Assembly (NCBI GenBank): GCA_003999685.1
Contig: CP021229.1
Coordinates: 1,240,001 to 1,304,000, forward strand
Direction: 5' to 3'
Length of the DNA stretch: 64,000 bases
Source: Taiwanofungus camphoratus
Taxonomy: Eukaryota; Basidiomycota; Agaricomycetes; Polyporales; Taiwanofungaceae
A program made the translations under genes and the position numbers. Each line of letters opens with the position of its first letter. Within the stretch, counting starts at the first letter, position 1. This document shows, piece after piece, positions 12,044 to 23,500 of the stretch. The notes below the pieces were generated by a model. It ran no database searches, was not told the DNA's origin, and saw only the letters and a list, made by a program, of their open reading frames with translations.

Positions 12044-14188
12044 TTTATGAATTCAGTAGAGTATCCAGCTTCATATTTCGTCAATTAATAGGCACGGCCC
12101 TGCCTTCGCTCTTGCGGCCCATGCGCTATCGTGACTAACTAAGCTACTTGATGATCATCTTTAGAGGCAATATCTTTGACAAATACCAGGGATGTGCATT
12201 AAGTCTCTTTTTTTCTCTTTGACCTGGGTGTGCGCACGATATTTGAAGTTATTCAATAGCATGATCCAATTTGAGTGTCTCACGAACATAACTGAATTGT
12301 GGGTATCACAGACACGTTCTTCCGGACTTTCTTTTTGTGGGTCCTGACATGTCGCTTTGAGTCAGGCTCGAGGCTTCACTTCCAGTCGGCTTCAGCAATT
12401 GACAGTGCTTCCTTTTTGAACCCGCGTAATGTGACCAGTCTGTACACCCGACACTGCCCAATCAACGACATATGATCTCTCCTATCATACTCAACGTGTC
12501 TACGCCCTAGCGCATAGTCAACTTGAATCCGACTTTCAAGGACTATTGGACATCGAAAAGGACCTGCCAGAAATTTCTAAGCGTCGTGGTCCGTTAAAAT
12601 GAGGAGTTATCATTAGCCTAATTACCACCACGCGCTTATTGCAATCTAGGGCCCCGCAGATCGAGGTGACCTACTATTGCTCCCTATTTCTATCAATGCA
12701 GCGGTGAAAGCCTTCCGACGATTGGTTGGTATGGCGGTATACAAATATTGTGCTAGGTATTTTCAGTCGGTCGGAAATAGCTGCACGCGCAGTCAAAGGA
12801 TGCAGAACGCCATCAAGACCGATGTCGTGGAGTTGGTGCGCTCTGTAAGCCCCGTTAACGGTTCATCAATTGAAACAAGCTTCATGTCTGTTTTCCATCT
12901 TCCTTCGCCAGCTGCCTCAAGCAATTGATGCCCACTGCAATCACGGTCGTTGTTGTGTTTGGTAATAGTCCGTAGGCACATAGCACAGGAGTTGTTGCAT
13001 GGCATGCGCCACTCTCTACTGTGCTAACCGACACCCATCCTGTTGAACTCAAGTTTGAAGCCTCATTATATCTTCGTAACCCCCCGGAGATCTGTCTTAA
13101 TTAGACTTGCTATATTTGTGCCGACTTAGAAGTCTTCCCCGGGCATCTACTTTCGTGACGAACATGAGGCCAAGTCGTTCAGGCCCTTTTTGACTTTCTC
13201 AAAGGATGACCTTCGAGTGCCAACCTTTTGCCGATGTGTCTGACGGTTGTCCCTCACGCTCATGAAAACGGTACGTGGCTAGCTTACGCCTTTCAGCGGA
13301 TTCCTTAATAACACAAGATTTACCTGGTTCCCGAATTGCCAGCTGCCATGGACAAACCTCAGTTGTCTTTGTCATGATCACTACCTTTATCGATTGTGAA
13401 GTGGACAAGGGAGTGAAGAAGACCATCATGACGGCCATACGGCTCTCATTGTAGCTTGTGATAACGAAGTCAACGAGGTTTGGCCCGTATCCGGCGTGAG
13501 CTGAGAATAACTCGCACGGCTTCAACATAAGTAATATCTCGCTGCAATCCGGGGCGATGCGAGTAACACGGTATCGGGCACTTTGTGATCGGACTAGTCA
13601 GCTCCGATTCATCTTGCGTTATATTCTAGTGTCATCTTCGACAATTCCTGAGTACCGAACCGGTAACTGAGTCCAGTCATGCTACGAGTCCCCCAAAGAC
13701 GACGGTGAATGCCCTACTTCTACCTTCGCAGCTGGCCTAGCCTGAGGTCTCCGTACCGATCATATTTCAGATCAGTACTTAATCAGGATATCATATGTAG
13801 GCGCGCCAAGGGCCAAGATTTGAGTTCGTAGAATGACTAGACGTAAGCATCGCCGCAGTATATACATGCTTGCAGCCAATCTTATGTTAGTCACGGAGCC
13901 GGCTTTTTGCTGCTTGTCTCCCATGTGAATTCGTCGAGCGGGCTCCTTAATATTCAATATCACGGGTGTCTGCACATCGTGACACCATTTATTACCCTCG
14001 ACATGCATCTGGGGTGCTTGCAATCCATCTTCCAGATTTTTTGGCGTTGCAATGGCTGTCGCAAACGCTGTTACTGACGATGTCTCCCAATTGCGCATCA
14101 TCACCCCGTGAGTCGATGTCAAGGTTTTCTCTGTGTCCTGAGAAGACTTGTATAGTAATAAACTATGTGTCAACTTCATCTTCATTGA
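12044..14188. other. 2.1-kb region without a convincing gene
   Basis: Open frames of 60-145 codons occur on both strands, the longest on the minus strand at 13772-14209 and 13199-13528. None shows a domain I can name, and I could not join them into a coherent multi-exon gene. Base composition is less GC-rich than the flanking exons. It may hold decayed coding sequence or an orphan gene. If the AtuA-like gene has an upstream first exon, it would be at the right end. Confidence 0.4.
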
Positions 14189-16494
14189 CGTTATGACATT
14201 CGTGGACAATCACCATACCGTACAGGCTATGAGGGTACTGATGCTCAGTTGAACCACAGGATCGGTATGCTAGGGTATGGATACAGTGCAGCCGAATTCC
14301 TCGAAGCATGCGAAACGCGCCGCCCGCATGCAATCATTTGCGACTCAGGCTCGACAGATTCGGGCCCTCAGAAACTCGCCCTCGGTCTGACGACCTGCCC
14401 GCGCGAGTCTTACGTGCGAGATCTAGGTCCAATGCTACTCGCCTGCGCCAAATTCCGCATTCCCGTGCTAATCGGTTCATGTGGCGGCTCTGGCACGAAT
14501 GCGCAAGTGGACCTCTTTGCCGACATCGTCCGCGAGCTTGCAGACGAGCACGGGTACCACTTTCGGGTTGCAAAGATTTACTCCGAGTTCGACAAGGACT
14601 TGGTGCGCAGCGGCATCGAACAAGGCAAGGTGAGCCCATGTGGGCCTGTTCCGCCCCTCAGCGCGGCCGACGTCGAAGCGACAACAGTCATCGTCGGGCA
14701 GATGGGCGCAGAGCCATATATCGCTGCGCTGTCTGCGGATGAACCGGTGGACATTATTCTCGGTGGGCGTGCCTATGATCCGGCACCATATGCCGCCCTA
14801 TGCATGAAACACGGCATTGATCCTGGCATAGCCTGGCACATGGGCAAAGTAGGCGCAGAGCATGGCCGTTTCTGGTGATCCTGTCACTCACTCTTACTTC
14901 TCCTATCCAGATTGTACGTGCAGTCTCGAAAGCGTGACCATGTGATTATCGTGTCCGAACTCGTACTATCTTTTGCCAGCTAGAATGTGGCGGGCTCTGT
15001 GCAGAGCCCAAGACGCCGCTCATGTTCGCGACGATCCGCAAAGACAGCTTCGACCTCGAGCCGACGAGCCCTAAATCGCGGTGCACGACGATCTCTGTCG
15101 CTGCGCACACGCTCTATGAGAAGACACGGCCAGACCTCCTCCCCGGTCCCGGTGGTGTGCTGAACCTCCACAGCGCGACGTACGAGCAACTGAGCGACCG
15201 CGTGGTCCGAGTGAAAGGCTCCGTCTTCGAGCCGCGCCCTTATCAGGTGAAGCTCGAGGGGGCCAAAGTAACCGGCTACCGCTCGATTTTCGTGGGCGGC
15301 ATACGTGATCCGGTACTTATTGGACAAATCGACGTAAGAGAGTTCAAGTGCTCTTGTAATTTCATTTTGTTGACGGTGTCTGTAGAGCGTGTTACCTTTA
15401 GTTGAGACTTATGCTCGCTTGATGAATCCGAAGTTTGAAGGCGATGGCTGCCGCATTGCATTTCACACATATGGTAAAAATGGGGTATGTATGTCGGATC
15501 GCTAGCGAATCCTTCAATAAGATCTGATACATTATTTGTAGGTCATGGGACCACTGGAACCGCACAGGGTTCCCGCGCACGAACTGTGCATTCTTGGAGA
15601 GGTGCTTGCGCCTACGCAGAAACTCGCACATAGTGTATGCAACGCCCTCCGGGTAGCACTTCTGCATGCACCGTACCCTTTTCAGGTATAAACGTCTCGA
15701 TGATGCATCGTCACAATCTTTACCTCGTTTTTATCCAGGTGGCTACTGCGGGTAATCTAGCGGGTCCCCTCGCACCTCTCGAAACGGACGTTGGCCAAGC
15801 ATCCGAATTCTCCGTGTACCATCTCTTAGATATCGACGACCCGCTGGCCCCGTTCCCCATCCACTACGGAACTGTTGGAAAACCGGGTCAAGATGACTCA
15901 CGGTATCCGTTTTTCGACCGCCCAACCGAGTCCCCCAGCGGCACGCGAGGTCTGCTTGGCAAGCTCAAGAAGGAGTTGGAGATGAAGAAAGTAGACCCCA
16001 TTGGACAATGGCGTGCGGCGCTGGAAAGGCAGGACAAGACTGTGAAGCTACGCGACGTCGCTACCGTGTTGCGAAGCAAGAATGTGCGTTTTTCTCCTGA
16101 TTAAGTTTATTGGGCGATTCGTTGAGACGTCGATTGTTGGGATTAGTCGGGTCCATATGAGCTGACGTTCGATGTTATGTTGCCGAACGACGAGATTTTC
16201 AATGCCGTGCAGAACAGTGGTGCACTGACAAAGGAAGCTTTAGCACGTGCATACGGCGTTGAACCTTCGAAAGTCATCGCATGCCTCTTCTTCGAGCAAG
16301 CACACGCATTCAAGTTCACTATCCCCAGGTTTGAATGATCATAACACATATCCACCACGCAGTCGCTGATCTGCGAACGTCCCGATAGAGTACAGTCAAA
16401 CGGTGGCTTCGGCGAGAATGATATGCATGGCTGTCAGCAGCATATCCCTCTCGGTGATGTTGACATCCCGTTGCCCCTTTCTTCCCATATGTGA
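14189..16494 (+). CDS. AtuA-like (DUF1446) protein fused to DUF4387
   Basis: The N-terminal part is an AtuA/DUF1446 domain: GMLGYGY, DSGSTDSGPQ, GSCGGSGTNAQV, GGRAYDPAPYAAL, LECGGLCAEP and FVGGIRDPVLI. The C-terminal part, from LRDVATVLRSKN to FFEQAHAFKFTIPR and HGCQQHIPLGDVDIP, is DUF4387. Bacteria usually encode these as two neighbouring genes; here one protein holds both. AtuA takes part in acyclic terpene catabolism, but the real substrate in fungi is unknown. Introns include 14849-14910, 14914-14979, one starting after GQID, one starting after KNG, one after SKN, and 16329-16388. A 3-nt exon (14911-14913) is inferred. No ATG precedes the first conserved motif in frame (open from 14189), so the true start is probably in an unresolved upstream exon. 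Confidence 0.85.
14911..14913 (+). other. Putative 3-nt microexon (Ile)
   Basis: ATT lies between an acceptor (CTATCCAG) and a donor (GTACGT). It divides what would otherwise be a 131-nt intron into introns of 62 and 66 nt, the normal size here, and restores MGK-I-LECGGLC, the spacing I know from the bacterial family. Both joins are phase 0. Confidence 0.7.
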
Positions 16495-16726
16495 CTGGTA
16501 AGTTCCCGTACTGTTGTAAAATGTAGCATCCAATACTTCAGAAGGCAAAGAGCAAGGTAACTTCGTCCGTCAAAGGCAGCAACCAGCATTGTATACCATG
16601 TTACCACAATTTTAAGGCAGTAACGCTTACACCTCAGCGGTTTTATTCTCACGTCCTGTCAAGCTCGCTGGTTATCCGAGAAATACCTTGAGCGCAACAA
16701 AAAAATGCATGTATGCTGTGCACCGG

Positions 16727-19700
16727 TCACTCTTGTTCCACCCATATGGTATCCATATTAGCTACACCTTCAGCTACGTCCTGTGCCGTCTCCTCGTCTC
16801 CAGCTACGGCCCCCATTCGCTCCATAAACTCACTGAGATTTGCCATTCCTTGCTCCCGCAACTCTTGTGCATATCCATCGTCTCGCACTGGTGCAGAGGG
16901 ATCCCATGTGATCGGGTCCCCTCGCCACCCACCGTTGCGATACACATAGTTGAGAAATGCTCGCCAGAGTGGGTCCATGGACAACACGGAAGGGTCTCCA
17001 ATCACAATCAACAGAGCTTGTGCGCGTGTAACGGCGACTGAAGACGTGCGATGAGCGACTGTAGGCACAACACTGTCACAATAACTACATACCATTGAAA
17101 CGGCGAGGGCTGGCCACAAACCCAAGTGCATACTTGGCGTCATACTGCAGCAATTCACGACTGCTACGCACCGTTGACATAATGATAGCTCGACGCTCCT
17201 GTGGGCAAAACGTCAGTTATTCATTTGGTGTAGTAGATCCCAATTACCTGTCCCTGGAACTCCTCGACGCTTGCCACTTTGACGTCCTTGGCAAAAAAGG
17301 AAAGCGATTTGCGAAATTTATGGACTTGTGCGTTATACGGAGTGATGATACCAATATCCTTGTCGGCTTGGCAAGAAGAACAGCTGTCAGAGTCACGCTT
17401 ACCCAGTACTCGCAGTATCTTACCAATAGGATGTCGGCGGTCGGCTTTCAGATCCTTGACATAATTTTTGCCAACAGTGATCTCGTCGACATTGAAATAC
17501 GATGGCGACGAGGCTTCACGTTCATCTTGACCAGAGACAGCATGGAAGACAACTGGGAATTTCGAATTGACGAGCTGACTTGAACCAATGAAGGAGTTGA
17601 TGACATTTGAAGGGCCACATGCTTGTAATTCGTTTCTGTAGAATTTTTCATTCGGGAAGCTTAGAATTGCTTCGTGTGACCTGAAATTCCTAACGAGCTT
17701 CACCAAGCTGGAAGATTCTATCAGAAAACATCCGGTATGGTGTATGAGGACAACATACCTTAAACCACTTCCAGTTTGTTCGTCATACAACCCTCTATCC
17801 ATCAGTCTCTCAAGGTAGCTAATGCCGAAGCCCAATTCTCGCGCAATGCTAGACCGTATGATTGGTCCAAGTTGTTTAGGATCACCGGATAAGATAATCT
17901 GCGTAGAAGGAGTAACCATGGTCTTGATTGCCGTCATGACTTCTGCCTCTGTTGCCTGCCCAGCCTCGTCGACGAACATATGTGTGAAATGACCAGGAGA
18001 CAAACCAATTCCGTACGCAAATGATGCTGAGCCGCAAGTAGACACGACTACCCTGAATTCAGCGAGTTTCGCGGCAGACGGTACAGCGAAACACCCTTCC
18101 TTACTGACGTGGGTAAACTTCATTAACTCACTAGGAACTAGTTTTTTGTCTCGGGAAACAGCATAAAACCGGAACAGTTGGTTTGTCCCGAGCGAAGCCA
18201 GTCGCTCGGCTAGGATATCTGCTGCGCTGTTACTTGGTGTACTCGCAAGAATGCGAGCTCCGGGATTACGTAACAGTATTTGGTGGATCGCTTCAACAAC
18301 CGTGACAGTCTTTCCTGTTCCTGGTCTGTTCGAGTGACATGTGAGCTAAAACTCAGTTCCCAGAAGATGTAAAGGAAACTTACGGCCCATAGATAATGAA
18401 AGGCGCTGCGCCAGATCGAAGCCGCAGAATGGACCTCACGGCTTGCAATTGTGCTGGATTTGTCGCTACGAGTGGATTACACGGAGAGAAGGGAAGATCC
18501 ACCGCAGTTGGAGCATGACCCAAACCAGCATGACCAGCGACCGGGAATAGGAAGCGTTGAGGCGCGGGTGGGAAAGCAGAGAGCGCTTGGTGTTGTCGCA
18601 GCAGTGGAATGCGATTGAGTTTAAACCGTACATTGAAGCGCTGACCTGCCGTTGGTTTGAAGGATGCATGGAAATCGATCCCGACGTCATCGAGTCGCAC
18701 GACGTGCACCCATCCTTCAAAGCATCGGCCAGGGGTCGAGCTCGATGGTTGGACTTCAATACGATCTCCTAAATAGTACATATATCAGCATGGGGAGCAA
18801 GTAAAGGGATGGCGAGGTTGCACTTACCTACAACCACGCTGGGGCGCTTTTCAGCAAGTCCGGGAACAATCAGGCTGTCCAGTGCTGAGTTATGGACATA
18901 ATTCCAAGCCGTGTCAGCAAAAAAACGTACTAATACAGGAGTTTTTCTTTCTTGAATGTCACGCCGGTCATATCATATGCATGCAGATCTTGTCTAGAAA
19001 CGCGCAGTCAATGACGACATCGACTAGACAGGACGTAACATACTCCATCCGGTACTCTTCGACCCAAAGTATCGTCTTGAAATGACGTCCATGGGTTTGG
19101 TGGTCCAAGGTTTGCGGGAGATGGGTCGTTCGAAATGACTGGATGACGTTCGGTAACCTCCGACTCAGAGCTTCAATAATAGCTGTGGGCATTGGAGCCT
19201 GCGGAAGCTTTTTAACCCATGGCACGGCGTCTAGTGCTGGTGGACGACGCCCTGGTAAATAGTGTTGCCCATGCTTCCATGGAATACGCTTCCGTTGCAC
19301 AAACGGCGAGCTGGCCTTCAAGAGTTGATGATCGGCAACATCACCGACAACAGCCCGGAGCTGTCGAATGATCACAAACGGTCGTTGAAATGCATCTTGG
19401 AACATAATCTCAATACGTCCTTCGTATCGTCCATGCTGGCTGTGGCGGAATTTCACCACTACTTTGATGTCCTTGCCAGTGGCCAGTCTCTGAGGACCGC
19501 CTTCGATCTTGGCGGAAAACCTAGTTCATGCACCAACCAGTTGGTCTCACAAGCATGCATTGCCTGAGAGCCACTCACGGACAAACAGCGTTTTGAGAGG
19601 CTGAAAAAACATTCACTCGTACTATGAACACTTGCGATGAGACAATTGTCCGCGCCAACGCATCGATGGAGGCACTATGTTGAGGACCCACGACGCCGAA

Positions 19701-20225
19701 GTCAATGCCTCCCTCCCCATGCGATACTGTCACACCCTTCTTGTCATTCTGGGCTTGTTCAAAGGCTGCCTTATAAGTAGCAATGCTCTCATGCCTTTTA
19801 TGTTCCTGTCCTTCTACATGTGAAGCCCAAGAGGACTTCAGCATGATCCTGTTACACAGCATGCATCGCTTTTGATTGGCGCGTAAAGGGTCAGGGTCCT
19901 CGGGATTGACATTTGGAGATAGTCCCTGTTTTGCCGCTGTTTGACGATGTCGAGCACCAGCGATGTGCTGACTCCAGACAGTATTTCCGGACACCTTAAT
20001 GTTGCATATTGGGCAACGCAGCCACGTCGAGACCGAACTGGCCGCGACACTTGCTTTCTCGCGGTGCCCCTTGCTTCGCGTGTGGGCCTGGTAGTTTGAC
20101 ATCGGTGCGCATATGACACCACAGATCTCGCAGAGCTTGGCGCCATGTTTCAGAGAGCAATGAGTGTTGACACAGCCTCCAGAGTACAAAGCGTCAGGAC
20201 AGAGCTCGGAGATGGCGACTGGCAT
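16727..20225 (-). CDS. Zinc-finger SDE3/MOV10-like RNA helicase, copy A
   Basis: A superfamily-1 helicase of the UPF1/MOV10/SDE3 group. The N-terminus has a CCCH finger ([19 protein letters not shown], spacing C-x8-C-x4-C-x3-H), then three C2H2 fingers of the RNA-binding U1-like type (CEICGV...HTRSKGH, CPICNI...HIAGARH, CMLCNR...HVEGQEH). The helicase core has Walker [15 protein letters not shown], Walker [14 protein letters not shown], motif [27 protein letters not shown] and the motif VI region SPRRFNVAVTRAQ. An intron splits Walker A after GP, with donor GTAAGT. Relatives act in RNA silencing, meiotic silencing (SAD-3) and retroelement control. It ends IWVEQE at 16727. Motifs are complete. 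A paralog in the opposite orientation starts at 29241. Confidence 0.9.
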
Positions 20226-20393
20226 GAGGTAGCGATGGTGAAGGAGGGAACTCTGTTCATGATCTGCTACATGTTATATGATAGACGCCTCGTGGGCAGA
20301 TGCTTGCAAGGAACGTATCGCAATTGGCCGGTGGAATCAGTAGTTGTACACGAAGCTGAGAAGCTCAGGTTGTAGACATCTTTGCCCCTCGTG

Positions 20394-20518
20394 TTTTTTT
20401 ATTTTATTTTATTTTATTTTATTTTAGATTCACCGGGTTTATACTCCGTACAACGTAGGTACATGCAGAGTTTTTGTGATAGTAAGTAGGCTCCGTGCCC
20501 CCATGAGCGGCGCACCGA
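20394..20518 (-). repeat. Extra LINE 3' tail with (TAAAA)n run
   Basis: Read on the minus strand, this is a second partial copy of the LINE 3' end: GCCGCTCATGGGGGCACGG, then a stretch with ACTCTGCATGTACCTACG and GAGTATAAACCCGG, ending in a TAAAA repeat (20394-20426 on the plus strand as TTTTA). It follows the poly(A) of the full element directly, so two tails are stacked head to tail. Confidence 0.75.
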
Positions 20519-23500
20519 TTTTTTTTTTTTTTTTTATTTTAATTCCTCGAGTTTATACTCCGTAGGTACATGTAGAGTAATAATGATAGTAAGTGGGCAT
20601 CCGCGCCCGCATGAGCGGCACACCTACAGGTTTCGGTGGCCTCGTTATGTGGCGTGGGCATGTAATCCAGCAAGGCCTGCAAGAGGAGGGGTACAGTCAT
20701 CCATAGGAAGCCATACCCGACCCCCGCCCGACCCGCTTTTCACGCTCTGTGTGTTTACTCGGCCCGGTAATCCCGTTCCGTCAGTAAATCACTCAAGGAA
20801 CTGAGTGTAGCCCTACAGGTTTCAGGCCTCAGTTATCATTTGGATAGATGTGGGGGTCATCGCGTATACTGGGTTCCGCTATCCCCTCATCTATCCAGTT
20901 ATGGTACATTTCAAACGCCTTTGCTTCGGCGTCGTACCACTCGCAGAAATCCCGGTACTTTCCACCCAGGGCTGTGGTCATACCAGGATCTAAATGTCGG
21001 TCCCCGTGGAACCGCTGCCAGGCCGCTTGTCTTCCGACAGTGTGGCACATAAGACGGGCACGAGTGAACGTTCTCATGCGCGCAGCTTCAGCTTCAAGCA
21101 GAGATTCTGCTAGAATCTCTGCCCAATCAAATGTGGAGACCATCGGGTTGAGCCGAAGGAACTCCATAATGTCATCCGGGGTCCATCCCCTTTGTTCAGG
21201 GGGCCCCATCAGAAGCGGATCACGAGGACCCTGTTGGCGCTTCGTCCTGATCCAGAATGGACAGTCGAAGAGCACGTGTTCCCTGGATTCCTCCGCTCCA
21301 CATAAACAGAGGTGAGGGCCTGGGATGTTAAACCTAGAGCGGTATTCGCCGCCAGGGAAATGGTTGGTGAGCACATGACATACACGTGCCACCTCCTTGT
21401 TGGACTTGCCAGCTGCCTTTAAGACCCACGTGCCCTTGGCCGTAGTCCCGTGCAGTGGTAAGGCGTCCTCGGTTACTTTCCATAACCGATGGCCGTGATA
21501 ATTGGGGTTGTCGACTAATGTCCCCCAGCGCTTTTTGACCCTTGCCTTGATACGAGCAAGGGCCATCGATTGTGAGATGAATTCCGGTTGTGGATCATCC
21601 AATGCCTTCTTCGCGAGTTCATCGACGAACTCGTTCTGAAAAATGCCTTTATGGGAAGGAACCCAAAAAAGGACAATGCGTCGGCGCTCATTTGCGTCGA
21701 GGAACACTTGGACGTGTTGAGATGCCATGACCGCCGCCATCTGTGACGGCCCGACTTCTGGTTTGAAGATTCGGTCAAGTGCCGATTGGTTATCGGAACA
21801 GACTATAAGGGTGGTGATGTGGTCAGGGACGTCACGGACTGCTTCACGCAGCCCGCGTGCCAATGCCAGCATTTCCGCATCGAAGCTCTGGACCTTGCCG
21901 GCCCCAAACTTCCCATGGGCAACATGGTCTTCCCCGTCAATGACGAGCCACGCGCTACCGGATCTCACTGATGGCGCATTTGCATACGACCCATCAGTGA
22001 ACAACATTCGCCCTTCTGGCTGGGCCAGCTGGCGCCGGAATTCCGGCCACCAGGTGAACTCCAACCAGTCGGCGAATTCAGGAGAGCGTTTGTTTGGACC
22101 TTTTCCGTCCAAGAACACCCGCTCGAAACGATCAATGTACCGATCCACGACCCGATCACCGGGCCGCGCCTCCGGGTGGAGGGGTGCAAAGTCTTCTGAT
22201 GACTGCCGCCCGATACGATCTATGAACGTCATGGGGGTGACAGCCTGTTTTTTGCCACGGCGCGAATTAAGCGGCCATGGTGCAGTGATATTGGTGACGT
22301 TGGTTGCCCAATAAGGTGGAAGAGCTGCCCTCATTGGGTGCCCTTCATGAACTCGCCTCGCTCTAAGCGCAGCTTTTTCCATGTATCGGTCGACCTGGAT
22401 GCGGATGGGGACCAACCCACCCAACATCTCCATCGCCCCGATCGGTGTGGTCTTAAAGCAGCCAGTGATCCACCTAGCTGCTCTCGACTGAGCGGTCTGC
22501 AATTCTTTTGCAGCCCATTTGAGGCTCTTCCACTGTGGATTCCACCACAATTGAGCACCGTATAGCATCAACGGAACGACATGCGCTATATAGAGCCGCC
22601 GTTTGTTGATGGGATGGAATCCGCGTGCCGAATTGCCGAGCATGCGGAGTGCATTGCACGTGCTAGCCGCCTTGTTGGCGTAGAACCGCACGTGTGCATG
22701 GAAGCTAAGCTTGGGGTCTAAAAAGAACCCGAGGTAGCGCATCGTGTCCTTTGCTCGCAAAGTGACTTCATGTCCATTAGTTCGGATGGTTAGATCCGGA
22801 CCAAGGGGTCGGGAAGTCGAATACCCCTTCTGGCGCTTCCAGAAGTGCATCAGTTCCAACTTGTCTCCTTCAACGCCTAAACCTAACCGGTTCAGGTCGC
22901 CTACGAGATCATGGAAGACATCCGCCAGAATGACGTTGTTCTTCAAAACAAGGGCTTGTGGGCTGTCATCAACAGCTTTCGGCGAAGCCGCCATGATGAG
23001 ACCATCGTCCACATAGAACTGAGTCCCGGTTCGGCCCGGTTGTACCAAATGGACTGGCGCCCACTTGTGTATAACCGGTGCAATGTAAACCCCTGATAGA
23101 ATCGGGGATAAACTTGATCCTTGGCCGACTCCGACATCAAAGTCAGATGGATCGGTCAAGGTACCATTAAACAGGAATCGGGTTTTTCGCCCGATCAAGT
23201 AATTTGCCATGAAATTACAGAGCTTGCTATTGAAGCCCTGCTTTCGCATGATTCCTACCAGCGCATCATGATTAATGGACGGGTAGAATTGTGACACATC
23301 GAGCAATAGCACCGATGGGATAAGGTTGCGCGCCCATGCCTCTTTGACATTGTGCACTAATTGAATACCAGCGTCAGTGGTACTATGCTGCATAGCCCCA
23401 CCAAACTGGCATGGGTGTAGGATTCCCCACTTCTGGGCATCCCACTGCATTCGTTTGGCAATGATCTTTTCGAACAGTTTGCCAAAACAATTCAGCAAGC

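Noticed and set aside
13199-14209. Possible patatin-like relic on the minus strand
   Set aside because: WETSSVTAFATA vaguely recalls the patatin motif around its catalytic Asp, but no Ser hydrolase motif or neighbouring family sequence could be found.
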